Assembly (NCBI RefSeq): GCF_022267555.1
Contig: NZ_CP073586.1
Coordinates: forward strand, 2,409,501 to 2,473,500
Length of the DNA: 64,000 nt
From: Proteiniphilum propionicum
GTDB lineage: Bacteria; Bacteroidota; Bacteroidia; Bacteroidales; Dysgonomonadaceae
Reading direction: 5' to 3'
The notes beneath the pieces are model-generated. The model had not been told where the DNA came from. It saw nothing but the letters and a program-made list of their open reading frames with translations, and ran no database searches. Position numbers and translations under genes: made by a program. Positions 1-10,816 of this stretch are shown piece after piece (the stretch's first letter is position 1; every line of letters starts with the position of its first letter).

Positions 1-289
1 TGCAAGCATAACCCCCGGAGATGCTCTTAGGAGTATTCGCCATTATCTGGAGCGTACACATAGTGACAGTCTGCTTGCTGCCACGCGTATAATTATTGTT
101 CCCGGTTATGAATTTCATTACCCCGATGCTCTTATCACCAATTTTCACCAGCCTCAAAGCACATTACTTTTGCTAATCGCTGCTTTTGTTGGTGACGATT
201 GGCGCAAAATATACGACTATGCATTAAACAACTATTTCAGGTTCCTTAGCTATGGAGACAGTTCACTTTTGTGGAAAAAGTCCAAATAA
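1..289 (+). CDS. queA: QueA, S-adenosylmethionine:tRNA ribosyltransferase-isomerase (3' end only)
   Basis: C-terminal 95 residues of QueA, which transfers and isomerises the ribose of SAM onto 7-aminomethyl-7-deazaguanine in tRNA to make epoxyqueuosine. The frame is open from base 2 to the TAA at 287-289. The visible part carries the family's C-terminal signature: ITNFHQPQSTLLLLIAAFVG, then YDYALNNYFRFLSYGDSSLL, as in known QueA proteins. The 5' end lies outside the window. About 60 bp separate it from the next gene on the same strand; no clear terminator is seen. Identification rests on motif recognition and is firm. Confidence 0.9.
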   Translation, partial: ASITPGDALRSIRHYLERTHSDSLLAATRIIIVPGYEFHYPDALITNFHQPQSTLLLLIAAFVGDDWRKIYDYALNNYFRFLSYGDSSLLWKKSK

Positions 290-348
290 CCTTATTTTTT
301 GGTTAAAAATTCCACTTACTTCCACTCTTACCTCCTTTTTTTGTAATA

Positions 349-3300
349 TTGCATCAACAAAGAGTCGTTGTAAATTACCTATTCGTTTATATTGATTTGG
401 TTGCAAAATTTGCCCGCATACTCGCTATTGTCGTTATCAGTATTATATTTGTAAATATAATACTTTTCATCTCTTTCAGCATTCCTGCTGTACAAAAACA
501 TGCTGCCGATTTTGCGTTGGAGAAATTAGAGCCTGTCATCGGCACCGAAGCCCGATTGGAAGGTATTCGTATCCGGCTCTTCAATACCGTTGAGCTGAAA
601 GGGCTTTATGTGGAAGATCAACAGCAGGATACGCTGCTCTATGCAGGAAAGCTAACAGTCCGTATCCATGCAATGGACCTCCTGAGGAACAAGCTCTCTG
701 TCCGTAAAGTGGGATTGGAAAATTTTGTGGCAGATATTTACCGTGAAACACCCGACGATCCTTTCAACTTCCAGTTTATAATCGACACTTTTGCCAAAGA
801 AAAGGATACAACAACAGTTAAAAAAGAAAAAAAATCCTGGCATATAATGGCTGAAGATGTAGAGTTGAAGGATGGACGGCTCAGTTACAACATCCTTTCG
901 GTCCCTCAAACACCCGGGCAGTTCAATGCAAACCACATAGATGTGCGCGATTTGAATTTCAGTGGGAAAGCAGATTTCCTCAGCATTGAAGATATGCAGG
1001 CCGCTGTGAGGCTACTCAGTTTTACCGAAAATAATGCAGGGATTACCATAAGCGATCTTAAGGCCGATGCCCTGGCAAAGGGAGAAACTATAACATCAGG
1101 TAAGGTTATACTGGCACTCAATAATACACGTATAGAGGTCACAGGCGCACGTTTCAACAGAAAAACAAAAGAGTTTTCAGTCAAAGCGAAGAGCGAACAG
1201 ACAGATTTTAAGGATGTGGCTATCTTCTCACAGCGCTTTGCACATTTGGATAAGCCTTTTTCTTTCGAAGTAGATGCTACGGGGCAGCTGCCAATGGCAA
1301 AAATTAACAGTTTCAGCTTTCATTATGGCTCTGGAACACAGATTAAACTGTCAGGATCTGTTGCCGATTTCAGCAATTTCAACAATAGCGACATCGACTT
1401 AGATATACGTTCACTGGAAATCACCCAGGATGATCTGGAAGCGTTTATCCGTATCGGGGCAATTCAGTATAAGTCCCCTGTACAACTGCTGGCGTTGGGC
1501 GATATTAAGCTGCAGATGAAAGCAAAGGGTAAACTGGGCTATTTCAGGTATGACGGTTCTGCTTTAACTCAACAAGGCGACGTTACTATGAGGGGAACAG
1601 GCCGCATGACCGACAGCTTCAGTAGACTCATATTTGAAGGGCCTGTCACCGCCGGCAATATACAGGTAGCGAACATCATTGGAGAAGGGCCCGGCGTGGG
1701 TAACACAACCATGCGTGCAGAAGCAAAGGTCTCTGTCATTCATAATTCAGGGGTCACTGTTGTTGCTGAAGGAGATGTTGAATCGGTAGTGTTCAGAGAC
1801 TACCTTTACAACAATCTTCATTTTAACGGCACTTACAGTGGAAATAATGTCAAAGGAAGCATTTTTACAGATACAGAGCGCAATAAGATCGACCTCTCCG
1901 GCGATATTACTTTCGGTGATGGTTTAGGCTTTGTCGTGAATGGCAACATAGGCCGTCTCGACCTGAGGCCATTTATTGATGTGAAGGGTTGGAAAGATCC
2001 ATTCATTAGCCTTACTATAGACAGCGACCTTTCTGGCAGCTCTATTGATGATATGACAGGAACCGCGGTAATTGACAACATCTCCCTTGCTGACAGTAGT
2101 TTTATTTACAATCCCGGTGCTGTCTATCTGCAGTCGCTTCCTGATGAGGGTGAGGGGAAAAGACTGAAGATCCTCTCCTCTTTTGTTGAAGCCGAGGTGA
2201 CTGGCGATTACTATTTTTCCACTATTGGCAAGGAGCTGATGCAGGTGTTGCGTCATCATCTGCCCTCGGTAATTACTGAGAAAGAGAATAAACAAGATAA
2301 TGTGCCTGGCACAGAAGCTGTCAGAAACAACTTTCAATTTAATATCTCGCTGAATAATACGGAGGATATCTCCTATGCATTCTCGCTACCTTTTTACAAC
2401 GTGGACCCGGCTACTATTAGTGGCAAGGTTAATATGCGGGAAGATGAATCAGTAAAAATAAAAGCCTATATCCCGCGGCTGATGTTCGGTAATAAAGATG
2501 TGCGCGAGACTAAAATTGATATCAACAACAGGCGTTCGTCGGGAATGGGGCTGAACGTCAACTCCTACCTCGTCCAGAACAGCGGGTATGTCAACGCCAG
2601 GCTAAACAGCACCGCCTCTCTCGATTCGGTGGTAAACCTGCTCACGTACGATCTGAAGCAGGCTAACACTCGCTCTAACGGCGAATTACTGGTGACAATG
2701 GCGTTCCTCCGCGACCGTAACGATGAACTTGCTTCTAATATCCGCCTTCACCCTGTTACAGTAATGTTTAACGATAAGAAGATCGATTTGAACGATGCCA
2801 CAATCTCTTACCACAAAGATCGCATCGCTATAAATAACTTCGGTATCCGTGAACAGAATATGCTTATGCTTGGTATTGACGGAGTAGCTTCAAGAAGTGA
2901 AGCCGATAATATAAGGATATATTTCAACAATACTGAGCTGGCGAATATTTTGGCCGGGTTTAACATATCCCGGTTCTCAGGCTCTATAAATGGTCAGATT
3001 TTTGTTCGTCAGGCTCTTGAAACCCCTATAATACGTACCGAAGGCCTTCGCATCGAAAACATCACAGTTCATAAGGATACCATTGGGACCATGCGGATAG
3101 AAGGGAACTGGGATAATCTTTACAACGGACTCGACCTGAACGCTTTTCTTGAGAATAAAAATGAAAAGAAGCTTCATATTACCGGCTATATACCCACAGG
3201 TGATCAGAGTCCGTTACCCATGGATGTGAGTTTTAAGATTGATGAGTTCAACCTGAAATCCATTCAACCGTTGACAGCCAATATCTTCAGTGAACTCTCA

Positions 3301-4854
3301 GGGCATCTCAATTCCGATATTCATATCACCGGAAAATTGTCGGAACCGGTTACTGAAGGATGGGTGGGTATAGACCAGGGAGTTATGAAGGTGGCTTATA
3401 CAAACGTAACATATCATGTATCGGACACAATAGAGATAAGCAGAGACAACGTTGGGCTCAGGAATCTGGTCATTCGCGACCAGAACAAACATACCGCAAT
3501 ATTGAACGTGAACCTGTCGCATACTAATTTCGGGCGAGTGGTATATAATGCCGGTATACGGTTCAACGACTTTACTCTGCTTAATAACCCAGGCCGTACT
3601 GATCAGATGGTTTATGGTACTCTTAAACTTTCGGGAGAACTGAATGTGGCCGGGTCTCCATCAGGAATATATGGAGATGGGAACTTAACGAGCTCCAGTA
3701 AGTCCGATGTCATGGTGGTACTTCCGCAAACGGCCAGTGCTACGGAGTATAGCGGCATTGTTTATGTCAACAGCAACGAAAAGATTGATTCATTGTCGTT
3801 TTTACGTAAAGACAACACTCCCTTAGATATTGTCAATACGACCACCTCGGCGGGAATTCCCATTTTAATGAGGGCGACACTGAATCTGAACCAGCTGTTA
3901 GAGATGGGTGTCGTTCTGGATCCTACCACCGGAAACGCGCTTGAAGCAAGCGGAGAGGGTGAGTTGAACATCAACTTTAACTCAAGATCCACTCCTCAGG
4001 TACGTCTCTACGGTGACTATGTAATACACGGCGGAAAATTCCATTACAATCTACAGAATCTACGAACCATCGACTTTAACATACGCGAAGGCAGTATGCT
4101 AACCATGGAGGGCGATCCGCTGAATACTCAATTCAATATAACCGCTTACCTTCCTGTAAGAGCTGACCTTGCGGCACTCAGCAACACTTTTGCATCAGAG
4201 CTGGCAAACACGCGAGTGCCGGTGAACGCGCTGCTGCTTATCAGGGGAGATCTTGAAGCCATGGATCTGCAATACGATATAGAGCTGCCCGAAAGCTCCA
4301 ACGATATTCAGCTCCGAGTAAACAGCTTTATAAACAACGAGGAGACAAAGATTCTGCAGTTTGCTTATCTTGCTACCACCGGAAGTTTTATCCCGTCTGA
4401 AGGATCATCAGATATGAATTTCGGGTCGTCAATGTTCACCAAATTCGCTGCAAGCACACTCTCCAAAGGGCTTGACGCGCTGTTTGCCGGCGCATTAAGT
4501 GATAACTGGTCTATCAGTACAAACTTGGAATCGATAGATGGAACCTTCGATAATGTGAGAATGGGTGTTGACGTATCTACAAGTTTGCTTAACGACCGTT
4601 TACATATCTCCACCAACCTCAGCTATGGAGATAAAAGCATGCTGGCAAGTCAGCAAGCCTTTATGGGAGAGTTTGAGCTTAAGTACGATATTAATAACTG
4701 GTTTATGATAAAAGCGTTCAACAGGGCAAACGAGAGGTTCTATCGCCGAACGCCCACTACACAGGGAATAGGAGTTGTGGTAACCAGGGAGGCGAAATCG
4801 TTCAGAGACCTTTTTGATTTAAGGGTTGTCAGAAAAAAAGAGGATGATGAGTAA
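349..4854 (+). CDS. tamB: TamB-like translocation and assembly module protein (DUF490)
   Basis: 1501-residue inner-membrane-anchored, periplasm-spanning protein of the TamB/AsmA-like family, implicated in outer-membrane protein insertion or lipid transport between membranes. Residues about 15-45 form one hydrophobic segment (AKFARILAIVVISIIFVNII). The rest is long beta-rich repetitive sequence, typical of the taco-like TamB fold, and the last 350 residues match the DUF490 domain (SEGDLEAMDLQY-like strands and the SSMFTKFAASTLSKGLDALF stretch). No ATG lies near the frame opening; TTG at 349 is the most upstream plausible start and keeps the whole membrane anchor. The 3' end overlaps the next gene by 11 bp, so tamB and the TamA-type barrel are translationally coupled. 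Length is normal for Bacteroidota TamB. Confidence 0.88.
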   Translation: MHQQRVVVNYLFVYIDLVAKFARILAIVVISIIFVNIILFISFSIPAVQKHAADFALEKLEPVIGTEARLEGIRIRLFNTVELKGLYVEDQQQDTLLYAGKLTVRIHAMDLLRNKLSVRKVGLENFVADIYRETPDDPFNFQFIIDTFAKEKDTTTVKKEKKSWHIMAEDVELKDGRLSYNILSVPQTPGQFNANHIDVRDLNFSGKADFLSIEDMQAAVRLLSFTENNAGITISDLKADALAKGETITSGKVILALNNTRIEVTGARFNRKTKEFSVKAKSEQTDFKDVAIFSQRFAHLDKPFSFEVDATGQLPMAKINSFSFHYGSGTQIKLSGSVADFSNFNNSDIDLDIRSLEITQDDLEAFIRIGAIQYKSPVQLLALGDIKLQMKAKGKLGYFRYDGSALTQQGDVTMRGTGRMTDSFSRLIFEGPVTAGNIQVANIIGEGPGVGNTTMRAEAKVSVIHNSGVTVVAEGDVESVVFRDYLYNNLHFNGTYSGNNVKGSIFTDTERNKIDLSGDITFGDGLGFVVNGNIGRLDLRPFIDVKGWKDPFISLTIDSDLSGSSIDDMTGTAVIDNISLADSSFIYNPGAVYLQSLPDEGEGKRLKILSSFVEAEVTGDYYFSTIGKELMQVLRHHLPSVITEKENKQDNVPGTEAVRNNFQFNISLNNTEDISYAFSLPFYNVDPATISGKVNMREDESVKIKAYIPRLMFGNKDVRETKIDINNRRSSGMGLNVNSYLVQNSGYVNARLNSTASLDSVVNLLTYDLKQANTRSNGELLVTMAFLRDRNDELASNIRLHPVTVMFNDKKIDLNDATISYHKDRIAINNFGIREQNMLMLGIDGVASRSEADNIRIYFNNTELANILAGFNISRFSGSINGQIFVRQALETPIIRTEGLRIENITVHKDTIGTMRIEGNWDNLYNGLDLNAFLENKNEKKLHITGYIPTGDQSPLPMDVSFKIDEFNLKSIQPLTANIFSELSGHLNSDIHITGKLSEPVTEGWVGIDQGVMKVAYTNVTYHVSDTIEISRDNVGLRNLVIRDQNKHTAILNVNLSHTNFGRVVYNAGIRFNDFTLLNNPGRTDQMVYGTLKLSGELNVAGSPSGIYGDGNLTSSSKSDVMVVLPQTASATEYSGIVYVNSNEKIDSLSFLRKDNTPLDIVNTTTSAGIPILMRATLNLNQLLEMGVVLDPTTGNALEASGEGELNINFNSRSTPQVRLYGDYVIHGGKFHYNLQNLRTIDFNIREGSMLTMEGDPLNTQFNITAYLPVRADLAALSNTFASELANTRVPVNALLLIRGDLEAMDLQYDIELPESSNDIQLRVNSFINNEETKILQFAYLATTGSFIPSEGSSDMNFGSSMFTKFAASTLSKGLDALFAGALSDNWSISTNLESIDGTFDNVRMGVDVSTSLLNDRLHISTNLSYGDKSMLASQQAFMGEFELKYDINNWFMIKAFNRANERFYRRTPTTQGIGVVVTREAKSFRDLFDLRVVRKKEDDE

Positions 4855-7153
4855 TCTGAAAAGAAAATTTATATGCCTGCTTGCTTTGGTGGCACTTGCT
4901 TCATGCAGTGTGACCAAAAAAGTACCAGAGGGGAGTTATCTTCTCAACAAGGTAAGTGTGAAATCAGAAGTGAGAGGTATCGGAACCTCCGAACTGAAAC
5001 CCTATCTCAGGCAGAAACCCAACTCATCGATGCCTATTCTCGGAAAAATAAAACTGCATATGTACAATATTCCCGAGAATGATTCCACATGGTTTGGAAG
5101 GCAGCTGCTCAAGTATGGCGAACCTCCGGTATTATACAACGAACAACTAACAGTTGTCTCTTCGGAACAGATACGCCTTCATCTCAGCAACAAGGGCTAT
5201 CTGAACGCTGAAGTGGATACAAATGTCGTAAAGAGAGGCAAAAAAGCCGAGGTGAGGTATGACGTAACGCTTAATGAGCCTCACCGAATCCGCATTTTTA
5301 GAGATACTGTCAGTTCAGTTGATACGACTATACATAATCTGCTGTCTGAGAACCGGAGGCTGGACCTTATGAAAGAGGGGGACATTTTCGACCTTTCCGT
5401 ATTGGAAGCTGGAAGGGAGAGAATGACAACTGTCCTCAGAAACAGGGGATATTACAATTTTTTGAAGGATAATTTCTATTTTATTGCCGACACCACCGTA
5501 GGTAGCAATCAGGTGGATGTTGTACTGGGCTTGAATAATCCATCTGACACAACCAGGCATCAGCAGTACACTATGAGGAATATTACAGTTATCAATGGTG
5601 TCGATCCGGCTCTTCTTGAGGATTCAGCCAGGCACAATCTTCTCGATACTGTGCAAATCAAGGGTGTAGAGATCATCTCCGGGCAAGATCCCTTTCTTCG
5701 TCCCCAGGCTATTTATTACAACATGTTTTTACGTCCCGGCCGGCTCTATTCCGACAGGTTGGTTGAGAGAACCTACGCCTCTCTTAACGGTATGGGCCCG
5801 GTGAGCCAGACCTCCATCAATATGTCTACTGCTGAGCGTAACGACTCAGCATATATTGATTCAAGGATTATCCTTTTTCCGGGAAATCTGCACTTCATGC
5901 AGTTTGGTGTTGATGGAACCAATTCTGCGGGTGACCTTGGAGTGGCCAGCAACATTACGTATGAACACCGCAACTTCCTTAAGGGAGGTGAGACATTCCG
6001 CGTAAGGCTGAATGCTGCCTACGAATTTATCAGAGCTACCGACAGCCTTAACCTTATCGACAAGAGCTACTATGAATATGGTGCTGAGGTGTTTCTTTCA
6101 ATTCCTCAACTGCTGCTCCCCTGGCTTATGAATCAGTTAAGAGACAGGCCATCAGCATCTACGGAGTTTTCAGTGGGCACCAACTTTCAGAAGAGGCCCG
6201 AGTACCTGAGGCAGTTTTTTAATCTGTCATCTCGTTTTCAATGGTCTTCGATGGACTGGAAGCTTCTTAGTGTGTTGGAACCTGTCGGCATTACCTACGT
6301 AAGGATGCCTTGGTCGTCAGATAGGTTCAAGGATTTGTATCTGAGCGAAGAAGCCAATCCTATTTTGCGATACAGCTACGATGAGCAACTTATAATGCGC
6401 ACAGCCTACAATATAACCTACACTAATTATAACCGCATCTCAAGAGGAGCAATGCCGGTCATTCCTGTCCGTGTTCGTTCAGGGGTAGAGCTTGCAGGGT
6501 GGTTACCTCGTTTAGTGACCAGTTTTGGAGGTGGCAGCAAGAACGAAGAGGGATTTGAGTCTTTTTTCAAATTACCCTATTCCGAGTACGTGAAGGGAGA
6601 TTTTGATATATCTGCTTCATACGCATTCAACGATAACAGAACCATTGCTGCTCATTTGGCTTTGGGAATGGCTTATCCTTACGGTAATTCCACCATCCTG
6701 CCTTTTGAAAAACGATACTTCGGCGGAGGCGCCAACAGTGTACGCGGATGGAACACCCGTACCCTTGGCCCGGGTAGCTACAGCCGGGATTCTCTGGGTC
6801 ACGATTTTGGACGCAAGGTTGGTGATATAAAGATCGACTTCAGCCTGGAGTACCGCCGTAAAATGAATAAGCTGATAGAGCTGGCCGGGTTTGTGGATGC
6901 CGGAAATATTTGGACCGTAAAAGATTATGTAGAACAGCCTGGCGGGCTGTTCAGGTGGAAAGATTTCTACAAGGAACTGGCTGTTGGATATGGCCTTGGA
7001 ATCCGGTTCGACCTCAACTTCCTGCTTATCCGTGTTGATGGTGGCATGAAAGCACATAATCCTGCATTAAGCAAGGGTTCACGGTGGACCTTATTCAATC
7101 CCGATTTCCGGAGAGACTTTGCTTTCCACTTCGCCATCGGTTATCCGTTCTGA
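4844..7153 (+). CDS. TamA/TamL-type BamA-family outer-membrane lipoprotein
   Basis: Omp85-superfamily barrel partner of TamB. An ATG at 4844 (ATGATG) preceded by AAAAAAAGAGG is preferred over the in-frame TTG at 4826. It gives a lipoprotein signal peptide ending in LVALASC (Cys about residue 21), the hallmark of the Bacteroidota TamA variant called TamL. POTRA-like repeats occupy roughly residues 40-330, followed by a C-terminal 16-strand-type barrel. The loop-6 signature GGGANSVRGW is at about residues 629-638. The protein ends in an aromatic residue (AIGYPF), as expected for a BAM substrate. The 11-bp overlap with tamB supports a joint function in envelope assembly. Confidence 0.88.
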   Translation: MMSNLKRKFICLLALVALASCSVTKKVPEGSYLLNKVSVKSEVRGIGTSELKPYLRQKPNSSMPILGKIKLHMYNIPENDSTWFGRQLLKYGEPPVLYNEQLTVVSSEQIRLHLSNKGYLNAEVDTNVVKRGKKAEVRYDVTLNEPHRIRIFRDTVSSVDTTIHNLLSENRRLDLMKEGDIFDLSVLEAGRERMTTVLRNRGYYNFLKDNFYFIADTTVGSNQVDVVLGLNNPSDTTRHQQYTMRNITVINGVDPALLEDSARHNLLDTVQIKGVEIISGQDPFLRPQAIYYNMFLRPGRLYSDRLVERTYASLNGMGPVSQTSINMSTAERNDSAYIDSRIILFPGNLHFMQFGVDGTNSAGDLGVASNITYEHRNFLKGGETFRVRLNAAYEFIRATDSLNLIDKSYYEYGAEVFLSIPQLLLPWLMNQLRDRPSASTEFSVGTNFQKRPEYLRQFFNLSSRFQWSSMDWKLLSVLEPVGITYVRMPWSSDRFKDLYLSEEANPILRYSYDEQLIMRTAYNITYTNYNRISRGAMPVIPVRVRSGVELAGWLPRLVTSFGGGSKNEEGFESFFKLPYSEYVKGDFDISASYAFNDNRTIAAHLALGMAYPYGNSTILPFEKRYFGGGANSVRGWNTRTLGPGSYSRDSLGHDFGRKVGDIKIDFSLEYRRKMNKLIELAGFVDAGNIWTVKDYVEQPGGLFRWKDFYKELAVGYGLGIRFDLNFLLIRVDGGMKAHNPALSKGSRWTLFNPDFRRDFAFHFAIGYPF

Positions 7154-7176
7154 CCTGGAAACAACCTCCTCTGCTA

Positions 7177-8946
7177 TCACATTTTATTAATTTCTGAATC
7201 AAGAAATACAATTCGGTCATTTATCCACTCCTTCATATTTTTAATCAGGTCCTGATAACTTTTGTTCTTTGTGTTTGGCGTGTTAGTAGGGTTTTTAAAA
7301 TTCTCAGCTTGCGATTTATCTAATTTGGCTGCCATCATATCAATATGATCAATAATTTTTACAAGCTCCGGCTTCATCTCTTTCCATCGTGCTTTATACT
7401 TTGTACGAAACTCCGGAACTTCCATAAACCTTGAAAAGAACCTGGCACCCGGCCTGGAATCGCTTTTCCCTTTATAGAACAGTAGGTTGTTTTTGATGAA
7501 ATAGTCGTTGCTCTCGTTATATCCGAAGGCCCAGTCGAAATCCCAAAGAGGCCCCCATTTTATTTTAGTATTTTTTTCCTTGTAGCAATAAGTACTTTTT
7601 GGATGATCGAGTTCCTGATTGCGGACCAGTTCATTAATAAGCATAAAGTTTATTAATGAATTAACATCGGTGTGATTTTCAAATGAAATGTCGGGGAAAC
7701 TTTCTCCAAACAATGCATCTTCGAGTCCCCTGAAAGCCTCTTTAATATACTCCATTTCAGACTCATTATTCAAAGATGGATCAGTAACCATTACCGGAAG
7801 TTTCAAGATTGAGGTTTTAAATTTATAATCCTCATCATAATAGCTGTCCATTTCAACAAGAAATCCACCATTTGTATCAATATCTACACGTCCTTCACCC
7901 ACTTCCTTCTGTTCTGTCAATTGATAGTTGCCACGGTGCCTGCCGTTTATAAACAGCTCAACATGAATAGATGAGTGGTTAAATTCCAAACCGAACATGC
8001 GCCCGAGCTTGAATGCAACATCGTTCATTATCAGGGTTGGATCCTGGTAATTGGCCAGCAGCACCCATTTTTTTGCTTTAGGCAATCCAAAAAGTGAAGT
8101 TTCTTGCGGAAAATCTACACGGTAAGGTTTCTTAGGCATAACCCATGTACTGTTTCCCCGCCCACGAATTTTCATAGCGGTCAAATCAATGTCGAAACCT
8201 TTATCTGAGGGGTCAATAAGCTGAAAAACCGCAGGCAGCTTAACTGTTTTCTCAACCACTTCGGCACCGCCTTCAATATCCACCTTTATAATAGGAAGTC
8301 CTGTAAACATTGCTCCTTCGGCTATGAGAACGTAATCTGCAGAAAACCCGTTTGCTGTTTTAACTGTGTAGGTTATCTTATCTAAAAAGGAGTTAGGTGT
8401 AACACCACTTATCTGTTCTGTTTCCCCGATATATAGTTTGCCTTGGGTTTCGAACTGTGCTATAAGATTTTTCACATTGCCTATCCAGGCTGATGTTGAA
8501 ATTGTAATTGTTTTTTCTTTGTTGTTGATAACTCCATTTATATCTGCCTTCAGATTGTTAATATCTGCCGGTATAATAAAGGAGCTTATATATTTGTCGC
8601 TTGCCGCCTGTGTTACAAGTATTGTTCTTGTTTCACCCTCTCTTGCTGTTATTGTAATTGATGTTTTTCTGTTATCACCTACAATTGTATTCTTTGTAAC
8701 GCTAATGTAGATAATATTGTCATAACGTCTGGCAGAACACCATTTACGTCCATCCTCCTGAATATCTATTGTAATTGAGCTGGAGTTTGTCTCAATTGTC
8801 ACCTCCTTATTTTGTGCGTCAGAGGAGTCGAAAAATATTTCATTTTCGCCAACGTTGAGTGTTATTTCCTGAATATCGTCGCTACATGCAAGTATGCCAA
8901 AAGCCAGAACTGAGATGAAGAGTTGAAGCAGATATTTATTTTTCAT
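7177..8946 (-). CDS. CotH-kinase-family surface lipoprotein with BACON domain
   Basis: 589 residues. Lipoprotein signal with lipobox ILAC (Cys 21). Residues about 35-115 look like a BACON domain (ends in ITAREGETRTILVTQAAS). Residues 116-215 resemble a DUF5018/IPT-type beta-sandwich. Residues about 220-560 are the CotH domain: RGRGNSTW, KKPYRVDF, KWVLLANYQDPTLIMND and the C-terminal WGPLWDFDWAFGYN signature. CotH proteins are atypical secreted kinases in spores; in Bacteroidota lipoproteins the substrate is unknown, so only the fold is asserted. The gene is convergent with tamA (23 bp gap). An IS1182-type element sits only 31 bp upstream of the start, probably separating it from its native promoter. 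Confidence 0.85.
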   Translation of the reverse strand: MKNKYLLQLFISVLAFGILACSDDIQEITLNVGENEIFFDSSDAQNKEVTIETNSSSITIDIQEDGRKWCSARRYDNIIYISVTKNTIVGDNRKTSITITAREGETRTILVTQAASDKYISSFIIPADINNLKADINGVINNKEKTITISTSAWIGNVKNLIAQFETQGKLYIGETEQISGVTPNSFLDKITYTVKTANGFSADYVLIAEGAMFTGLPIIKVDIEGGAEVVEKTVKLPAVFQLIDPSDKGFDIDLTAMKIRGRGNSTWVMPKKPYRVDFPQETSLFGLPKAKKWVLLANYQDPTLIMNDVAFKLGRMFGLEFNHSSIHVELFINGRHRGNYQLTEQKEVGEGRVDIDTNGGFLVEMDSYYDEDYKFKTSILKLPVMVTDPSLNNESEMEYIKEAFRGLEDALFGESFPDISFENHTDVNSLINFMLINELVRNQELDHPKSTYCYKEKNTKIKWGPLWDFDWAFGYNESNDYFIKNNLLFYKGKSDSRPGARFFSRFMEVPEFRTKYKARWKEMKPELVKIIDHIDMMAAKLDKSQAENFKNPTNTPNTKNKSYQDLIKNMKEWINDRIVFLDSEINKM

Positions 8947-8977
8947 TTAAAATTGAATTTAATTTATTTAAATATAA

Positions 8978-10816
8978 GAGTCCACTTTAAATAGTGGCAA
9001 TTTTAAGTTTAAAAAAGTAATTCGTTGATTTTTCATTTCCTATTTTTGAGAAGCAAGGAAGTAAAAAATCAAACACGATAAAAAGTTTCTCCCTTATGGA
9101 GGTCTTTATATAGCGAAAATCGGTTATTAAACCATTTTCATGCGCTCTTTGACTTATTGTTATCAGATAATTTCCAAGGCGGACATGGTTTATCCATAAA
9201 CATCTGGCGAAAGTAAATAATTTGTGCCTGAGCAAACCTCTGTATCGTGTTTTGTTGTTCCTCGTATGGAAGCAATACTGAAAGATGGTTGCCTCCACGT
9301 TGTTTCTTTTCATCTGTTCCTGCCCGGGGATAGCCGCGAGTTCGTGTCTTAGTTCTGCAGTTGCTATCTGTTCGTTCGTAAAATACCGGTACTTGCTCTT
9401 GCCTGTGGTGGCAATCCTCCATTTATCCCCGGTTTTGTATGCAGGGATAATCTCTCCGGTTTCGATATGGGTGACAACCAGCTCACCCTCCTTCATCTCC
9501 AGGTCATATTTAGATTGTCTCCCTTGTAATCCGCTTGTTATAAGTTCAATTGAGTTCATATCGGCAAACTCCCTGTTACCAGGGGATTGATAAGCACCAT
9601 CGGCATAGACTTTCTCTATTATATCGGTGCTTACCTTCTCCTGGATGTTGGTAACGGCATCCTTCAGGTAGCCATTGTCTGCAGCACTTGCCGGTTTCAC
9701 CTGAACGTTTACGATCAGGTTGGGTTTGTCCTTCTGTTCATCAGTGTCATCACAGGTCTCGGTGATGTTCACACTGTAGCCCTTTACCTTCTGGTCTCCC
9801 TTTTTTTTCGATAATCGGCATCGGGGTCATTGTGGTTTTGAACGCTCCTGGCCGTGATGTCCTCTTTGGGACGAAGGATAGCCTGTCCCTTGACCACCTC
9901 GTATTGCTCGTGGAAGACACGGTGAAGAAGGTCGTAGCCGGTAGTGGTCTCTGCAAGGCGTTTAAGAACCTGATAAATGAGCCCACCCAGGGAAGAGATT
10001 TTCTCGCCGAGAGTTTCACTGTTTAAGCGGTAAACCATATTCTGAGCATCTTCTTCTAAAAAATAGAAGTACCTGTTTCCTGAGCCTGGGGTTCAAAAGA
10101 AGCATCCCCCTATCGCCCAGGTCCTTGATAAACCCGCGGAAAGTGTTGTGAATGATCTCGAAACGGGAGTACCAGGCGATGTTGCTGCCAATGAGCTTAC
10201 TGTCCATACGGACAGATTTGCCGGATATCTTGAAGGTGGAGAGTTGGTCGCCAGTGAGCTGCTCGAAGCTCTTTTCCATCAGGTTTACACCATACCGGTT
10301 TTCGTATTCACAAATACGCCTTCTCAGTAAATAATAAGTATCGATAGAGGGTGCAACATCACTCAGGGAGACTAGACCCAGGGCTTTACGCACCAGGAGA
10401 TCGAACTGGCATTTATCGAACAGATCTTCATCGCTACAGCCAAAACCCTCCTTGATGATGGACATTCCGATAATCACCCGTATGGAAGCATTGGGAGCGC
10501 CCATGTTACCCTGTTTGAAAAGGGGAGCAAATATGGTTTCGTCTATTTGGGAGGTGACGTTTGCATAAAACCGGTTGTGCCACGCCGCAGGATCATCATA
10601 TTTTTTTGCCTCACGCTTACCCATTTGGGTGGAAGGTGTGGAAAACATGTCATATTGTGGATTTACAGATGTCTTCTTGAACATGATTTCTTCTCTTTTA
10701 GGTGATGCAAAATACGATTTTTTTATCTGATAACAAGGGATTTTCAGAGCGTTTTATCAACAAAAAACGGAAATAAAACAACAAAATTAAAGTCAGGGAC
10801 TTTTTAAAGTGGACTC
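8978..10816 (-). mobile_element. IS1182-family insertion sequence, 1839 bp
   Basis: Terminal inverted repeats begin GAGTCCACTTTAAA at 8978 and end with its complement at 10816; they agree for 14 bp, then with interruptions. The element is flanked by a perfect 6-bp direct repeat ATATAA (8972-8977 and 10817-10822), so both ends and the target duplication are intact and the insertion looks recent. It encodes one transposase, read on the minus strand, whose frame is broken twice. It lies between a CotH gene and its former upstream region. Confidence 0.85.
8987..10684 (-). pseudogene. IS1182-family DDE transposase, two frameshifts
   Basis: The N-terminal part (from ATG at 10684) has the DUF772-type dimer region and KISGKSVRMDSKLIGSNIAW. 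The C-terminal part has VNVQVKPASAADNGY and VYADGAYQSPGNREF with catalytic-type Asp residues. The reading frame leaves at the A6 run 10058-10063 (one base too many) and returns at the T8 run 9801-9808 (one base too few on the coding strand). The 255-bp middle stretch encodes correct transposase sequence in another frame. The second site reads AAAAAAAAGGG on the coding strand, which could in principle support -1 ribosomal slippage; the first site would need a +1 event. Either real decay, sequencing error or, less likely, recoding. Confidence 0.75.
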